Assembly (NCBI GenBank): GCA_946621465.1
Contig: CAMOOO010000005.1
Location: forward strand, 1 to 64,000
Direction of reading: 5' to 3'
DNA: 64,000 bases
DNA from: an uncultured Clostridia bacterium
GTDB taxonomy: Bacteria; Bacillota; Clostridia; Christensenellales; DTU072
Shown in pieces: positions 39,889-49,853 of this stretch. How positions within the stretch are numbered: position 1 is the first letter of the stretch; every line of letters begins with the position of its first letter. Below the pieces are notes generated by a model. That model did not search any database. It saw only the letters and a list, made by a program, of their open reading frames with translations, and was not told the DNA's origin. The position numbers and the translations under genes are program-made.

Positions 39889-41655
39889 ATGGAAAATGAA
39901 AAAGTAATGATGCAACGGCATACGATGAGCCACGTGCTTGCGGCGGCGATAAAAGCGTTGTACGGCGACGACGTCCTGTTCGGGATCGGACCTGCCATCG
40001 ACAACGGGTTTTATTACGACTTTGATATGGAAAAGGTCCTCACTCCGGACGACTTTCCGGCGATTGAGGAAAAGATGAAAGAGATCCTTTCCGAGAACCT
40101 CGATATGGTCAGGAAAGAACTGTCCAAAGAAGAGGCGCTCGAGATGTTCAAGGATCAGAAATATAAGGTGGAGCTAATCAACGACCTGCCGGCAGGGGAG
40201 ACCATTTCCGTCTATTATCTCGGAGACCGTTTCTGCGACCTTTGCCGCGGACCGCACATTGAGAACACCAAGTTTTTGCGCGGCTTTGCCTATAAAATCA
40301 ACCGCGTTTCCGGCGCGTACTGGCGCGGCAACGAAAAGAACAAGATGATGCAACGTATCTATGTCTACGGCTTTGCCGATAAGAACGAATTAAAAGAGTG
40401 CATCCGCCTTGCCGAAGAAGCCAAACTGCGCGACCACAATAAGCTGGGGCGCGACCTCGGGTACTTTACCACCGTTGATTACATCGGACAGGGACTGCCC
40501 ATTCTTCTTCCGAAAGGCTCTCGCGTAATTCAACTGCTTCAACGCTGGGTCGAGGACGTCGAATTTAAAAAAGGTTGCATCCTCACCAAAACGCCCCTTC
40601 TTGCCAAACGTGAACTGTACAAAATTTCCGGACACTGGGATCATTATTTGGATGGAATGTTCGTTCTGGGCGACCCCGACGACGAGACCAAAGAGTGCTT
40701 TGCGCTCCGTCCGATGACCTGCCCGTTCCAGTACCAGGTCTACCTCAATAAGCCCCACTCCTATCGCGAACTGCCTATGCGTCTGACCGAGACGTCCACC
40801 CTGTTCCGTAACGAGGACTCCGGCGAAATGCACGGCCTTATCCGCGTCCGCCAGTTCACCATTTCGGAAGGGCATTACATTCTCCGTCCCGACCAGTTGG
40901 AAGCGGAATTCAAAGGATGTCTGGAACTTGCTAAGTACTTCCTTGGCACCGTAGGACTGCTCGACAAATGTACTTTCCGTTTCTCTCAGTGGGATCCGGA
41001 AAACAAAAATAACAAGTATGAGGGTACCAAAGAGCAGTGGGAGGTAGCCCAAGCTACCATGAAGAAGATTCTGGACGACCTCAACGTCACCTACGATATC
41101 GGTATTGACGAAGCGGCTTTCTACGGACCCAAACTGGATATCCAGTACAAAAACGTCTACGGAAAAGAGGATACTCTGGTTACCATTCAGATCGATATGC
41201 TCCTCGCCGAGCGGTACGGAATGTACTACGTTGACAGCGACGGCGAAAAGAAGCTACCCTACATCCTCCACCGTACCTCTCTCGGTTGCTATGAAAGAAC
41301 GCTCGCCTACCTCATCGAGGAATACGCCGGCGCCTTCCCCACCTGGCTCGCTCCCACCCAAGTCAAGATTCTCTCTATCAGCGAGAAGTTCGAGGGCTAC
41401 GCTAAGGAAGTGGAACAAAAACTCTTTGAAGCCGGTATCCGCGTAGAGAACGACGAACGCAACGAAAAGATCGGCTATAAACTTCGTCAAGCCATCACCG
41501 AAAAAGTCCCCTATGCTCTCATCATCGGCGAGCAAGAGGAATCTAGCGGTACCGTCTCCGTCCGCAACCGCGGCAGCAAAGACACTCGCGTCATGACCGT
41601 AGACGACCTCATTAAAGAGATCCTCGACAAAGTCGCAACCAAGGTAAGAGACTAG
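39889..41655 (+). CDS. thrS: Threonyl-tRNA synthetase lacking the TGS domain
   Basis: The product is 588 residues from the ATG at 39889, which has AAGGAG upstream; the open frame extends 51 codons further but through the T-box, so that part is not translated. It starts directly with the editing domain (MQRHTMSHVLAAAIKALYG, HxxxH), so the usual N-terminal TGS domain is missing. Catalytic motif 1 lies around GHWDHYLDGMF, motif 2 at RLTETSTLFRNEDSGEMHGLIRVRQFT, motif 3 near HRTSLGCYERTLAYLIEEYAG, then the anticodon-binding domain. It charges tRNA-Thr. Shorter TGS-less forms are known in some Clostridia. Confidence 0.95.
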   Translation: MENEKVMMQRHTMSHVLAAAIKALYGDDVLFGIGPAIDNGFYYDFDMEKVLTPDDFPAIEEKMKEILSENLDMVRKELSKEEALEMFKDQKYKVELINDLPAGETISVYYLGDRFCDLCRGPHIENTKFLRGFAYKINRVSGAYWRGNEKNKMMQRIYVYGFADKNELKECIRLAEEAKLRDHNKLGRDLGYFTTVDYIGQGLPILLPKGSRVIQLLQRWVEDVEFKKGCILTKTPLLAKRELYKISGHWDHYLDGMFVLGDPDDETKECFALRPMTCPFQYQVYLNKPHSYRELPMRLTETSTLFRNEDSGEMHGLIRVRQFTISEGHYILRPDQLEAEFKGCLELAKYFLGTVGLLDKCTFRFSQWDPENKNNKYEGTKEQWEVAQATMKKILDDLNVTYDIGIDEAAFYGPKLDIQYKNVYGKEDTLVTIQIDMLLAERYGMYYVDSDGEKKLPYILHRTSLGCYERTLAYLIEEYAGAFPTWLAPTQVKILSISEKFEGYAKEVEQKLFEAGIRVENDERNEKIGYKLRQAITEKVPYALIIGEQEESSGTVSVRNRGSKDTRVMTVDDLIKEILDKVATKVRD

Positions 41656-41779
41656 TCAGCTTGTCTTATACACGCCCCGACTGCAAGGCGTTGGGGTGAG
41701 CGGAAAGTGGAATTATGGTGCCGCTGGCCCAAGTTCCTGTCGTTTTTACGGAAAGGCAAAATTTAACAGTAATATAAAA

Positions 41780-41815
41780 AGTTCCTTTGGCTATACGCCG
41801 AGGGAATTTTTTTTG
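41780..41815 (+). terminator. Terminator downstream of thrS
   Basis: GTTCC...GGC-tatac-GCC...GGGAA stem with eight T residues. Confidence 0.75.
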
Positions 41816-41916
41816 TATATTGTCCATATTTTTCCTGACCGTATTTTTGATCGATGTTGACGAACGGAAGTTTGCAATTTATAATAAAGGTATAAATACC
41901 TTTGCGAGGATATAGT

Positions 41917-44319
41917 ATGAAAAAAATTTTTGTCCTATGTAGTGTCGTGCTTATGGTGGCTTGCGCGGCGGTTTTGACTGCTTGCGGACTCTTTGGAAAG
42001 AGCGAGGGCGGTACGCAAAAGAAATATGTTATATCTTTTTATTCGGACGGCGAAGTGGTGTCCGAGGTGACTACGGCAGGGAAAGAGGAGATTGCTTTGC
42101 CCGACGCGCGAAAGGCAGGGTATGACTTTTTGGGGTGGTACTTTTTTGAAGAAGCTAAGCCGGGCGACGATAAGTTGACGGCGGAGTATTATATCGGTAG
42201 CACGTTGACGCACGACGTCAGCGTATACGCCCTGTTTGCCGAGCAGACGGCATTGACCCTCAATGAATCGGAACTCACCCTTTATAGCGGAGATAATTAC
42301 ACCCTTTGGGCGACGGTGATGCCGGAAAGCAAATGGATGCAAGTCGAATGTAACAGCACCGATCCGACCGTAGTTGGGGCGATGATTGTTTCGGAGGAAG
42401 GGGACGTGCTTCTCACCACCGGAGTATCCGGACAGGCGACGGTGACACTCCGTTTGGACGGAAAGGTAGCGCAATGCGTAGTGACTGTTCAACCGATAGA
42501 GGTGGAGATTTTTGTGGGCGAAGAGAAGGTTTCGTCGGTCACGACCGACGCCGTTTCCTTTTCCCGACTAAAATGGAACGTCGATCCGCTGGAATACGTC
42601 CCGGACAATAAAGAGAGGGGGATGTGCTTTTCCGGGTGGTTTATCAATAAAGAACTGACCCAGGGATTGCCGATGGAAGACCCGGTCAAAAAGGGAGATA
42701 AAATTTACGGGGCGTGGCTGGAATGTGCGCCGAGTGATTTCGTCTATTCGGAGATTTCCGGCGGCGGAGTGGACGTGACGAAGTATAAACAACGCCACTC
42801 TTATCTGATACTGCCAAGCGTCATCAATAATAGGAGCGTAAAAGAGATTTCGTCCGGATTTTTCCGTGACCTGTACGCAACCAGGTACCTCTACATTCCG
42901 GCGTCGGTTGAGCGGCTGTATACACGGTCTACCATGAGTTTACGATATCTGGACGTCAGCACGGAAAACGCAAACTATAAGAGCGTCGATGGCGTGCTAT
43001 TCAATAAAAGCGGTACTGATTTACTTTACTATCCGTCTAATAAAGAGGGTGCGGTCTATCGCGTTCCGGACGGAGTGGAATGTATCTTCGACGACGCCTT
43101 TTCGGGATGCGGAGAACTCAGTGAAGTGGTCCTTTGTTCGGGAATGGAATCAATCGGCAGTAACGCATTCAGAGACTGCGCCAATCTGACCGTTGCTTCG
43201 CTGCCGGACTCTGTCAGCTCCCTTGCCGCCGGGGCGTTTAATAGCTGTTCTTCGCTGGAAAGAATGGCGATCCCTGCCGGGGTCACCGTCATCAGATCCA
43301 ATCTTTTTTACGGTTGCAGCGCACTTACCGAAGTGACTTTTGCCGGAGCAGTGACGGAGATAGAGCGAGATGCGTTCTATGGGTGCGAAAGCCTAGACGC
43401 TATCCGTATTCCGGCGAGCGTTACTACAATCGCCGGCAATCCCTTTGCCGGGTGCGAAAGCCTGACCGCTATTGAAGTGGAAACGGGGAACGAGTCGTTC
43501 TCGATAGTGGACGGCGCCCTTTATTCCGCCGACGGACTGCGCTTTATTTGCTATCCGGCCAAAAGATCTGCGCTTACGTTTACCGTGCGTTCGGGAGTGG
43601 AGATGATAGAGGACTATGCCTTCTTTGGGGCGCCGTTTGTGTCCATTACGGTGCCCGATAGCGTAAACTTAATAGGAGAAGGTGTCTTTGCCAAGTGTGC
43701 CGCGTTGGAGAGCCTGACTTTGCCGATGCTGGGGTCGAACAAAGCCGCCTACAATATCGAGCCGTTCGGGTATTATTTCGGAAAAGACCCGTTCGAAGGT
43801 GGCGTCGTCATCGGACAAAGCACTACGACGGCAGGGGGTCAGACGACCATCTACAACCGTTATATCCCAACCTGTTTAGCTAACGTTACACTCACCGGCG
43901 GACACGTCGGATACAGTTCTTTTATCAGTTGCACCATGCTCCGATCCGTCACTATCGGCGCAGGGGTGACCTCGATCGGTAACTACGCCTTTGCTCACTG
44001 CTACGGTTTGACCGAAGTGATTATCGAGGACGGTTGCACCGTTATCTACGGCTACGCCTTTTTGCATTGTTTGGATCTTGAACAAATCATCATTCCTTCC
44101 TCGGTCACGCAGATCGAAGGTGGCACTTTCTACAACGCCAACAAAGTCACTATCTATTGCGAAGCAAGCTCAAAGCCGTCCCAGTATAAGGAAGGCTGGA
44201 ATAAAACATATTTCGGCGGTGATTACGAAGAGGTGCCGACCTATTGGTATAGTGAAAGCGAGCCGGAGGAAGAGGGATTGTATTGGCACTATTATAACAA
44301 TACCCCAACAAAATGGTAG
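41917..44319 (+). CDS. BspA-like leucine-rich-repeat lipoprotein
   Basis: The product is 800 residues from the ATG at 41917 (GCGAGGA upstream). A lipoprotein signal ends VLTAC (Cys23). Next is an InlB B-type repeat (YVISFYSDGEVVSEV to GYDFLGWYFFEE, about 32-105), an Ig-like Big_2 domain (LTLNESELTLYSGDNYTLWATV to VVTVQP, about 112-195), a second B-type repeat, and from about 285 a long series of LRR_5 repeats (for example IGSNAFRDCANLTVASLPDSV). It ends YSESEPEEEGLYWHYYNNTPTKW, split as YSE...PTKW tail shared with the fragment at 18124. It is a surface protein, likely for adhesion. Alone in its transcription unit. Confidence 0.92.
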   Translation: MKKIFVLCSVVLMVACAAVLTACGLFGKSEGGTQKKYVISFYSDGEVVSEVTTAGKEEIALPDARKAGYDFLGWYFFEEAKPGDDKLTAEYYIGSTLTHDVSVYALFAEQTALTLNESELTLYSGDNYTLWATVMPESKWMQVECNSTDPTVVGAMIVSEEGDVLLTTGVSGQATVTLRLDGKVAQCVVTVQPIEVEIFVGEEKVSSVTTDAVSFSRLKWNVDPLEYVPDNKERGMCFSGWFINKELTQGLPMEDPVKKGDKIYGAWLECAPSDFVYSEISGGGVDVTKYKQRHSYLILPSVINNRSVKEISSGFFRDLYATRYLYIPASVERLYTRSTMSLRYLDVSTENANYKSVDGVLFNKSGTDLLYYPSNKEGAVYRVPDGVECIFDDAFSGCGELSEVVLCSGMESIGSNAFRDCANLTVASLPDSVSSLAAGAFNSCSSLERMAIPAGVTVIRSNLFYGCSALTEVTFAGAVTEIERDAFYGCESLDAIRIPASVTTIAGNPFAGCESLTAIEVETGNESFSIVDGALYSADGLRFICYPAKRSALTFTVRSGVEMIEDYAFFGAPFVSITVPDSVNLIGEGVFAKCAALESLTLPMLGSNKAAYNIEPFGYYFGKDPFEGGVVIGQSTTTAGGQTTIYNRYIPTCLANVTLTGGHVGYSSFISCTMLRSVTIGAGVTSIGNYAFAHCYGLTEVIIEDGCTVIYGYAFLHCLDLEQIIIPSSVTQIEGGTFYNANKVTIYCEASSKPSQYKEGWNKTYFGGDYEEVPTYWYSESEPEEEGLYWHYYNNTPTKW

Positions 44320-44633
44320 GAGCGTGTATAGCACAGATCTTTACGCCTGCAATAATTATTCAATACTTAAACAAAACCAGGTTTATCCCATGATTAAATC
44401 GCATGGATAAAATTGTTTTTTTGCAGGCTTTGAGGAAAGCGGCACAAGCAGTACGAATTGTACAGCATAGATTTGCTTTCGTTAAAAATATCCGCACTCT
44501 GCCCACTCCCCGAATTTATGGGAGGTTATGGAATGCGGTATCATTTTAAGGTGTAAAAGTTTTCGGAAAGGGGAGCGCGAGGGGGGAGAACCATTTTACA
44601 AAAGGGTTCCCCCCCCCCTCGCAGCACTTCCCA
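44320..44633. other. Intergenic region after the LRR gene
   Basis: A long inverted repeat GCCTGCAA (44344-44351) / TTGCAGGC (44422-44429) encloses a smaller CATGCGAT-type hairpin and may end transcription of the LRR gene. GATCTTTACGCCTGCAA recurs almost unchanged at 63090-63106 after another gene. A C-run/G-run inverted repeat lies at about 44570-44620. No gene. Confidence 0.55.
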
Positions 44634-45992
44634 TTATTCCATCCAAACGGGGTTAGTTAACGCCCAATAGAATTCCGGTATTGGTTGACCGACGTCCTTG
44701 GGCATGAGGAGTGCGACGACGCGCTTATAGATAGTTTTGATTACGATGTTGTAGTGGTAGCGGATCTCCGCACGGACGAAGCCTTTTTCGGGCAGGGCGA
44801 AGGTGTACTCTGCTTCTTTCTTGCCGGGCAGCTTGGTGTCCAGTACAACGGTGTCGTTGTTATAGACGAGGAGCCGGTGACCCTTTTTAGGCTTAATGAG
44901 TTTCAGCTTTCCTTCGCACCCGGAGTGCCAAACGGTGCTTTCGCCGGGCATCTTTCCGTCCACGGTCAGATACATCTGCGTGGAAGTGGGCGAATGGGTG
45001 ATAAACGACCTGCCGCTCTTTAATGCTTCCAGCACGTCTTCGGTGGTATTGGAATGGGCGTAAATGTAAGTGGTGGGACTACCCAGCAGGTTGACGCCGA
45101 CGTAGTTCTGATGATAATCGCTCCCACCGACGGCAGGAAGACGCCAACCTTTTAATAATTGTTGATGCCACCACTGTACGGCGGTAACGTTGTCGATACG
45201 CATCGGTCCGTTCCATACCTCGCAGGAATCGAAATCAAGATCGGTAGGGAGCGTCTTTTTAGCCGGATCGGTCTCGTCGTCTTGCCAGAACCGCCAACCG
45301 CAGTTTTTGCAGGTGAGATGGTTTATGGACATGGTGCAACCACGCTCGCGCGCCTCGGCGGCGATTTTGCGGTATTCCTCTAAAGTATTGAAACCAAAGG
45401 GCAGATCGACGGGGTTTTTGATACCCCACAGATTGACGTGTCCATTAAAAGAAGTCAGTTCTTGTCCGTTGATCGCCAGCATATTGCGATGGAAAAACGG
45501 CTCGAAATGACCGCGCATATTGTTGTTGTGATCGGTAAAGATAGCGTAATCAAAGCCTTTCTTTACGGCGAGTCTGTGTACCTTCTTGGGCGTGTATAAT
45601 CCGTCGCTGTGATGGGTGTGGATGTGCGTGTCGCCTTTCAGCCACCGCGTTTCCTTTTCGGTGAAGGTCATAACGAAAGTAACGGTCTCCGGGCGCAGGC
45701 ACTGCGATACGCCGATAAGAATCTGCCACGTCCCCGGCATGGGCGTAATGGGATAGTAGCCTAAAGACGCGTACCGTTCAGAAACGGTAATGTGCGTGAC
45801 CTTCTGTCCGGCGGCGCCTACCTGGTTGCCGTCCGCCCCGACAAGAGCAACGTCCAATTTGTTCTTTTTATTGACAACGTAATCCATTTGCAGTACTTCG
45901 GTATTCTCCGGTACGGTGAATGGTACGTAATAATAAATTTTCTCCATAGAAGAGTCGATCTTGAATGTAACATTTTGCTGTGTTTTGTTCAT
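44634..45992 (-). CDS. PHP-domain phosphoesterase, CehA/McbA-like
   Basis: The product is 452 residues from the ATG at 45992 with AAAGGGGGTG upstream. The first 130 residues are beta-rich. The PHP domain follows: KGDTHIHTHHSDGLYTPKKV (HxH motif) near 143, FDYAIFTDHNNNM, and NGQELTSF; later NHLTCKNCGW and GGSDYHQNYVG supply further metal ligands. These enzymes hydrolyse phosphoesters with two or three metal ions; the CehA/McbA group (COG0613) is the nearest. No signal peptide is seen. Its neighbour upstream in the same direction is a GPH sugar transporter, so a role with sugar phosphates is possible. The substrate is unknown. Confidence 0.85.
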   Translation of the reverse strand: MNKTQQNVTFKIDSSMEKIYYYVPFTVPENTEVLQMDYVVNKKNKLDVALVGADGNQVGAAGQKVTHITVSERYASLGYYPITPMPGTWQILIGVSQCLRPETVTFVMTFTEKETRWLKGDTHIHTHHSDGLYTPKKVHRLAVKKGFDYAIFTDHNNNMRGHFEPFFHRNMLAINGQELTSFNGHVNLWGIKNPVDLPFGFNTLEEYRKIAAEARERGCTMSINHLTCKNCGWRFWQDDETDPAKKTLPTDLDFDSCEVWNGPMRIDNVTAVQWWHQQLLKGWRLPAVGGSDYHQNYVGVNLLGSPTTYIYAHSNTTEDVLEALKSGRSFITHSPTSTQMYLTVDGKMPGESTVWHSGCEGKLKLIKPKKGHRLLVYNNDTVVLDTKLPGKKEAEYTFALPEKGFVRAEIRYHYNIVIKTIYKRVVALLMPKDVGQPIPEFYWALTNPVWME

Positions 45993-46080
45993 ATGTACAC
46001 CCCCTTTCCCCAGTATAACATAGTCGAAAAGGTTTTTCAAGAGTGGTTCTGAAAAACCATAGTTGCCCATTTTTGATAAA

Positions 46081-46113
46081 AAAAAGAATCCCTGCGGCGA
46101 GGAATTCTTTTTT
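46081..46113 (-). terminator. Terminator of the GPH transporter gene
   Basis: On the minus strand AAGAATTCCTCGCCGCAGGG-like stem (AAGAAT...ATTCTT) ends in a T run; plus strand also has T6. Confidence 0.75.
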
Positions 46114-46144
46114 ACTTCTTTATTTAATAAATATGGATAGGGAA

Positions 46145-47995
46145 TCAGTCTTTGTTTTCTTCGGGTATGCTTTCCAGTTCGGCGGCAGCCTCGGCGACTT
46201 CTTCTTCGGTCATAGCGCTGAGAGAGACGACGGGAGCTACGGCTCCGTCATGGGATGCGGCGGCGTATTCTTTCTGCTTTGCGAGGATCTCGCTGATGCG
46301 CTTTTTGTCCAATTTAAGGGTGGAGAATATGATTAGACCCGCGCCGACGAAGACGAGAACGCCGATGCATAGGATCCAGCCGATACCGTCGGCAGCCTGG
46401 CGCGTTTGTTCGGCTGCGCCCGTTTGGAACCCGACTGCGCCCATCAATGCGGTAGATATGGCGGTGACGATACCTTGACCGGCTTTATAGCAGAAGGTCA
46501 TGACGCCGGCATAGGTACCCGTTTTATCAATGCCCGTTTCTTCCTTTTGAATGACGACGACGTCACCGACCAAAGCAAGCGGCATGGAGTAAAGGACGCC
46601 TGTTCCTGCGCCGGCAAGCATAAGGGAGGGTGCGAGCAGTACCACGCCCCACCATTCCTTGTCCGTTTGCAGTAGGTCGTTGATAGGACCGCGGCATAGG
46701 AAGCAAATAAACAGTACGATACAACCGATGAAGCTGACGATCAGCCCGGTAAACATGGCGAACTGCTTGGTCTTTACTTTTGATAATTTCATCCAAAGCG
46801 GTTGGAAACCGATGGTGCAGAAAAGCAGCGCGCCCATAAGTACGTACATCTGCGTGTTGGTCAAATCGAAGGTAAAGGTGAATACGTTAAAGCCGAGGGA
46901 GATAATCAAGGTTGCGCTCATCATGGCAACGACGTAGCCGATGGCTATGGTACGCATTTCTTTAACCTTAAAGGAAGCAAAGAAGTTGCGGAAGATCGCA
47001 CCCACGGTGACCTGCCCGGCATCCGCGCGTTTTTTCTGCAAACGGTTGCGGATCTGCAAGGGAGTGGGTTTTTGATTGCCTTCGGCAATGAGTTCTTCGC
47101 GGCACTCTTGTTTGGTGAATACCTTTTCCGGCGCGTTGAGGTCGATGCCCTTTTCGGCGGCTTCTTTCTCTTCGCGTAGACGCAGAGGTTTAATGTAGCG
47201 TTTGGTGGTCAACAGCAAGAAAGCACTGGTGACGACGGTGATCGCCGTGCCGACCAAAGCAAAGTCGCGGTATCCCCAGGGCAATTGCTGTCCCTTTCTG
47301 TATACGAGCGAAGTGAAGTCGATACCCTTTTCGAGGGCGTTTTGCTTCGCGATCTCGATCGTCTTACCCTGTACGATCATTTCGTTTGCGGCGTTATAGT
47401 ATCCGGCGTATTTGTTTTGGAAAGAACCCATAACGACGACGCAGAGAAGCAGACCGATGATGTAGAGGATGGAGCGGACGGCCTGAATGGTGGTCCGTTC
47501 GTTGTAGTCGGTACTTATCTCCACGCTGAACGCCCCGACGGGGGTGTAATACATAGTATTAAAAGTACGCAGTAAAATCAAAAACACGGTGAACCAAATA
47601 AAAATACCGGCGGCGTTGAACGTCTCGTAGGGGACGTACCAAACGGCGAGTCCGGTTATCATCATACCGATCAGACCCACCATCATAAAGAGGTGGCGTT
47701 TGCCGAAGACTTTACTTCTGAACCGGTCGGACACAAAACCCATGATCGGGTCGCTGACCGCGTCGAAAATAACGGCGATACCGACGGCAATACCCATCAG
47801 CAAAGCGGTGAAGCCTTTTTCGCTGACGCCGGGGAGAGCCATAGTACCAAACGAGGTGATGTACGTTGCTACCGTACTGGAAACCAATCCGTATCCGAAG
47901 TCACCCATGCCGAGGGCGACCATGTCCAGCTTACGGACTTTCGTTCCGCCGTGATCGTCGACGAAACCTTTAAAGAAATTCTTGATTTTACCCAT
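46145..47995 (-). CDS. GPH-family sugar:cation symporter, long form
   Basis: The product is 616 residues, longer than the 450-500 usual for the family. The start MGKIKNFFKGF has AAAGGAG upstream. GPH features: FDAVSDPIMGFVSDRFRSKVFGKRHLFMMVG, split here as DAVSDPIMGFVSDR then GKRHLF, at about 85-115, with 12 membrane helices. A cytoplasmic insertion of about 80 charged residues (about 275-350, RLREEKEAAEKG to QKKRADAG) divides the two halves, and the C-terminus ends in an acidic tail. It should import a sugar or glycoside. It lies upstream of the PHP gene but a terminator separates them. Divergent from the response regulator. Confidence 0.85.
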   Translation of the reverse strand: MGKIKNFFKGFVDDHGGTKVRKLDMVALGMGDFGYGLVSSTVATYITSFGTMALPGVSEKGFTALLMGIAVGIAVIFDAVSDPIMGFVSDRFRSKVFGKRHLFMMVGLIGMMITGLAVWYVPYETFNAAGIFIWFTVFLILLRTFNTMYYTPVGAFSVEISTDYNERTTIQAVRSILYIIGLLLCVVVMGSFQNKYAGYYNAANEMIVQGKTIEIAKQNALEKGIDFTSLVYRKGQQLPWGYRDFALVGTAITVVTSAFLLLTTKRYIKPLRLREEKEAAEKGIDLNAPEKVFTKQECREELIAEGNQKPTPLQIRNRLQKKRADAGQVTVGAIFRNFFASFKVKEMRTIAIGYVVAMMSATLIISLGFNVFTFTFDLTNTQMYVLMGALLFCTIGFQPLWMKLSKVKTKQFAMFTGLIVSFIGCIVLFICFLCRGPINDLLQTDKEWWGVVLLAPSLMLAGAGTGVLYSMPLALVGDVVVIQKEETGIDKTGTYAGVMTFCYKAGQGIVTAISTALMGAVGFQTGAAEQTRQAADGIGWILCIGVLVFVGAGLIIFSTLKLDKKRISEILAKQKEYAAASHDGAVAPVVSLSAMTEEEVAEAAAELESIPEENKD

Positions 47996-48064
47996 AGTGA
48001 TTAACTCCTTTCTTAAATAAATATAAAAGCCGAATATGAACGCAAAATAAATTTTTGTTAAAAA

Positions 48065-48093
48065 TTGACAAAATCGAACAATTTTTTTATAAT
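48065..48093 (+). promoter_or_regulatory. Consensus promoter giving a leaderless response-regulator mRNA
   Basis: TTGACA (48065-48070), 17 bases, TATAAT (48088-48093): a perfect SigA consensus. The predicted start, 7 bases after the -10, is 48100, which is the A of the ATG. No ribosome binding site is present or possible. Confidence 0.82.
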
Positions 48094-48099
48094 GTAAAT

Positions 48100-48777
48100 A
48101 TGGCTACTGTTTTGGTTGTGGAAGATAATATGGACCTGAGAGAGATGTTTTCTCTCGCCCTGAAAGAAAACGGCTTTCAGGTGGTATTGGCAGCGAACGG
48201 CATTCACGCGCTGAACGTTCTTGGAAAAACGTCCGTTGATATTATCGTCACCGACCTTATGATGCCGGGGATGGACGGCGTGGAACTGACCAAATGTTTG
48301 CGGAACGCCAACTACAACACCCCCATTCTGATGATAACGGTAAAAGACGACTATACGTCCATGCAACAGGGCTTCAACGTCGGCGCGGACGACTATATGA
48401 TTAAGCCCGTCAACATCAACGAAATGGTGCTGCGTATAAAAGCACTCCTTCGGCGCGCCAAAATAAATACGGACAGAAAGATCGTAATCGGCTCCACCGT
48501 CGTCAGCGAAGAGAGCATGACCGTCAAGGTAGGGGACATCGAGACCATTCTTCCGCTCAAAGAGTTTCAACTGCTTTTTAAATTACTTTCCTACCCCAAC
48601 GTCATATTTACGCGCGACCAGATCATGGACGAAATTTGGGGACACGAAAGCGACTCGGACGAAAGAACGCTCAACACACACATACATAGATTGCGCGACA
48701 GATTTGAAGGAAACCCCGACTTCGAGATCGTAACCATGCGCGGACTGGGGTATAAGGCGGTAAAGAAGCATGAATGA
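48100..48777 (+). CDS. OmpR-family response regulator
   Basis: The product is 225 residues. The receiver domain starts ATVLVVEDNMDLREMF, has the phosphoacceptor Asp in DIIVTDLMMPGMDG (about 51), Thr/Lys switch residues in MITVKDD and YMIKPVN, and the output domain is an OmpR/PhoB winged helix ending RTLNTHIHRLRDRFEGNP and MRGLGYKAV. It controls unknown genes together with the kinase that follows in an 8-base overlap. The start is taken at 48100 because residues upstream lie inside the promoter. The transcript appears leaderless. Confidence 0.94.
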   Translation: MATVLVVEDNMDLREMFSLALKENGFQVVLAANGIHALNVLGKTSVDIIVTDLMMPGMDGVELTKCLRNANYNTPILMITVKDDYTSMQQGFNVGADDYMIKPVNINEMVLRIKALLRRAKINTDRKIVIGSTVVSEESMTVKVGDIETILPLKEFQLLFKLLSYPNVIFTRDQIMDEIWGHESDSDERTLNTHIHRLRDRFEGNPDFEIVTMRGLGYKAVKKHE

Positions 48778-49804
48778 TAAAAAAACCAAAATAAAGAACA
48801 GATTATGGATGATAATGGCGTTTATCATCCTTTTTTTACTATGTTTCCTTTTGGCGTACGTGATCGTGATCGCCATCTACGGGAACGAGGGATTGCCGAT
48901 AAAATTCAACGCAACGTCCATTCTTGTCATGTGCGGATTGTCCTTTTTGACGGCAACGGTGCTTCTTACCACCATCTACATCCTGCTCCTTCGTCCCCTT
49001 GATAAGATCAACGTCGCAATGCGAGAAGTCGCAAAAGGGGACTTTTCCGTTGTTTTGAAACATAAATCGCCCATTGCCGAACTCAAAAGCATGCGAGAAA
49101 GTTTTAACGTCATGACCCACGACCTGTCGGGAATGGAAACGCTGAGGAACGACTTTGTCGTCGGCGTTTCGCACGAATTTAACACTCCTATTGCCGCGAT
49201 TGAGGGATATGCAACGCTGCTAAGGGGAGAAAACCTCTCCGAAGAATCGAGAAAAAAATACGTCGAAAAGATCATCGACAACGCCCGGAACCTGTCCGAT
49301 CTGACCGGAAACATCCTGCGCCTGTCCAGACTGGAAAATCAGGAGATTTTGACCGAAAACATATTTAGATTGGACGAACAAATACGCCGGGTACTCCTTC
49401 TTTTGGAGAAAAAATGGGAGGAGAAAGAACTGGAACTGGACCTCGATCTTCCTAAGACGGAATGTAAAGGGAACGAGGAGCTGATGCAGATTATGTGGTA
49501 CAATCTCATCTCCAACGCCATTAAGTTTTCCAACAAGGGCGGAACGCTGAAAATTACCGTTACGCGCGGCGAAAAAATCGCCGTATCCATTGCCGATAAC
49601 GGCATAGGAATCTCCGAAGAGGACCAAAAACACGTCTTCGAGAAATTCTACCAGGCGGACAAGAGCCATTCCTCGGGCGGAAACGGTCTGGGACTTGCGC
49701 TGGTCAAGCGCATCGTTGACCTGCACGCAGGGGAAATTATCCTCCGTTCGGAGGTGGGAAAAGGCTCCGATTTTACCGTCAGACTAAATGCCCAAACGCG
49801 ATGA
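48770..49804 (+). CDS. Membrane sensor histidine kinase
   Basis: The product is 344 residues. Two transmembrane helices (about 10-34 and 47-73) enclose only a dozen extracellular residues, so it likely senses a signal within the membrane or via a partner. A HAMP linker follows (RPLDKINVAMREVAKGDFSV). The phosphorylated His is in VSHEFNTPIAAIEGY (about 135), where FNT replaces the common LRT. N box NLISNAIKFS, G1 DNGIGISEED and G2 GGNGLGLALVKRIV are intact. It phosphorylates the regulator encoded just upstream. Confidence 0.94.
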   Translation: MNDKKTKIKNRLWMIMAFIILFLLCFLLAYVIVIAIYGNEGLPIKFNATSILVMCGLSFLTATVLLTTIYILLLRPLDKINVAMREVAKGDFSVVLKHKSPIAELKSMRESFNVMTHDLSGMETLRNDFVVGVSHEFNTPIAAIEGYATLLRGENLSEESRKKYVEKIIDNARNLSDLTGNILRLSRLENQEILTENIFRLDEQIRRVLLLLEKKWEEKELELDLDLPKTECKGNEELMQIMWYNLISNAIKFSNKGGTLKITVTRGEKIAVSIADNGIGISEEDQKHVFEKFYQADKSHSSGGNGLGLALVKRIVDLHAGEIILRSEVGKGSDFTVRLNAQTR

Positions 49805-49853
49805 TTTTTTTGACGGAAATCAGCCCATTCTAAATATGAAAAGGGAGTTTTTT

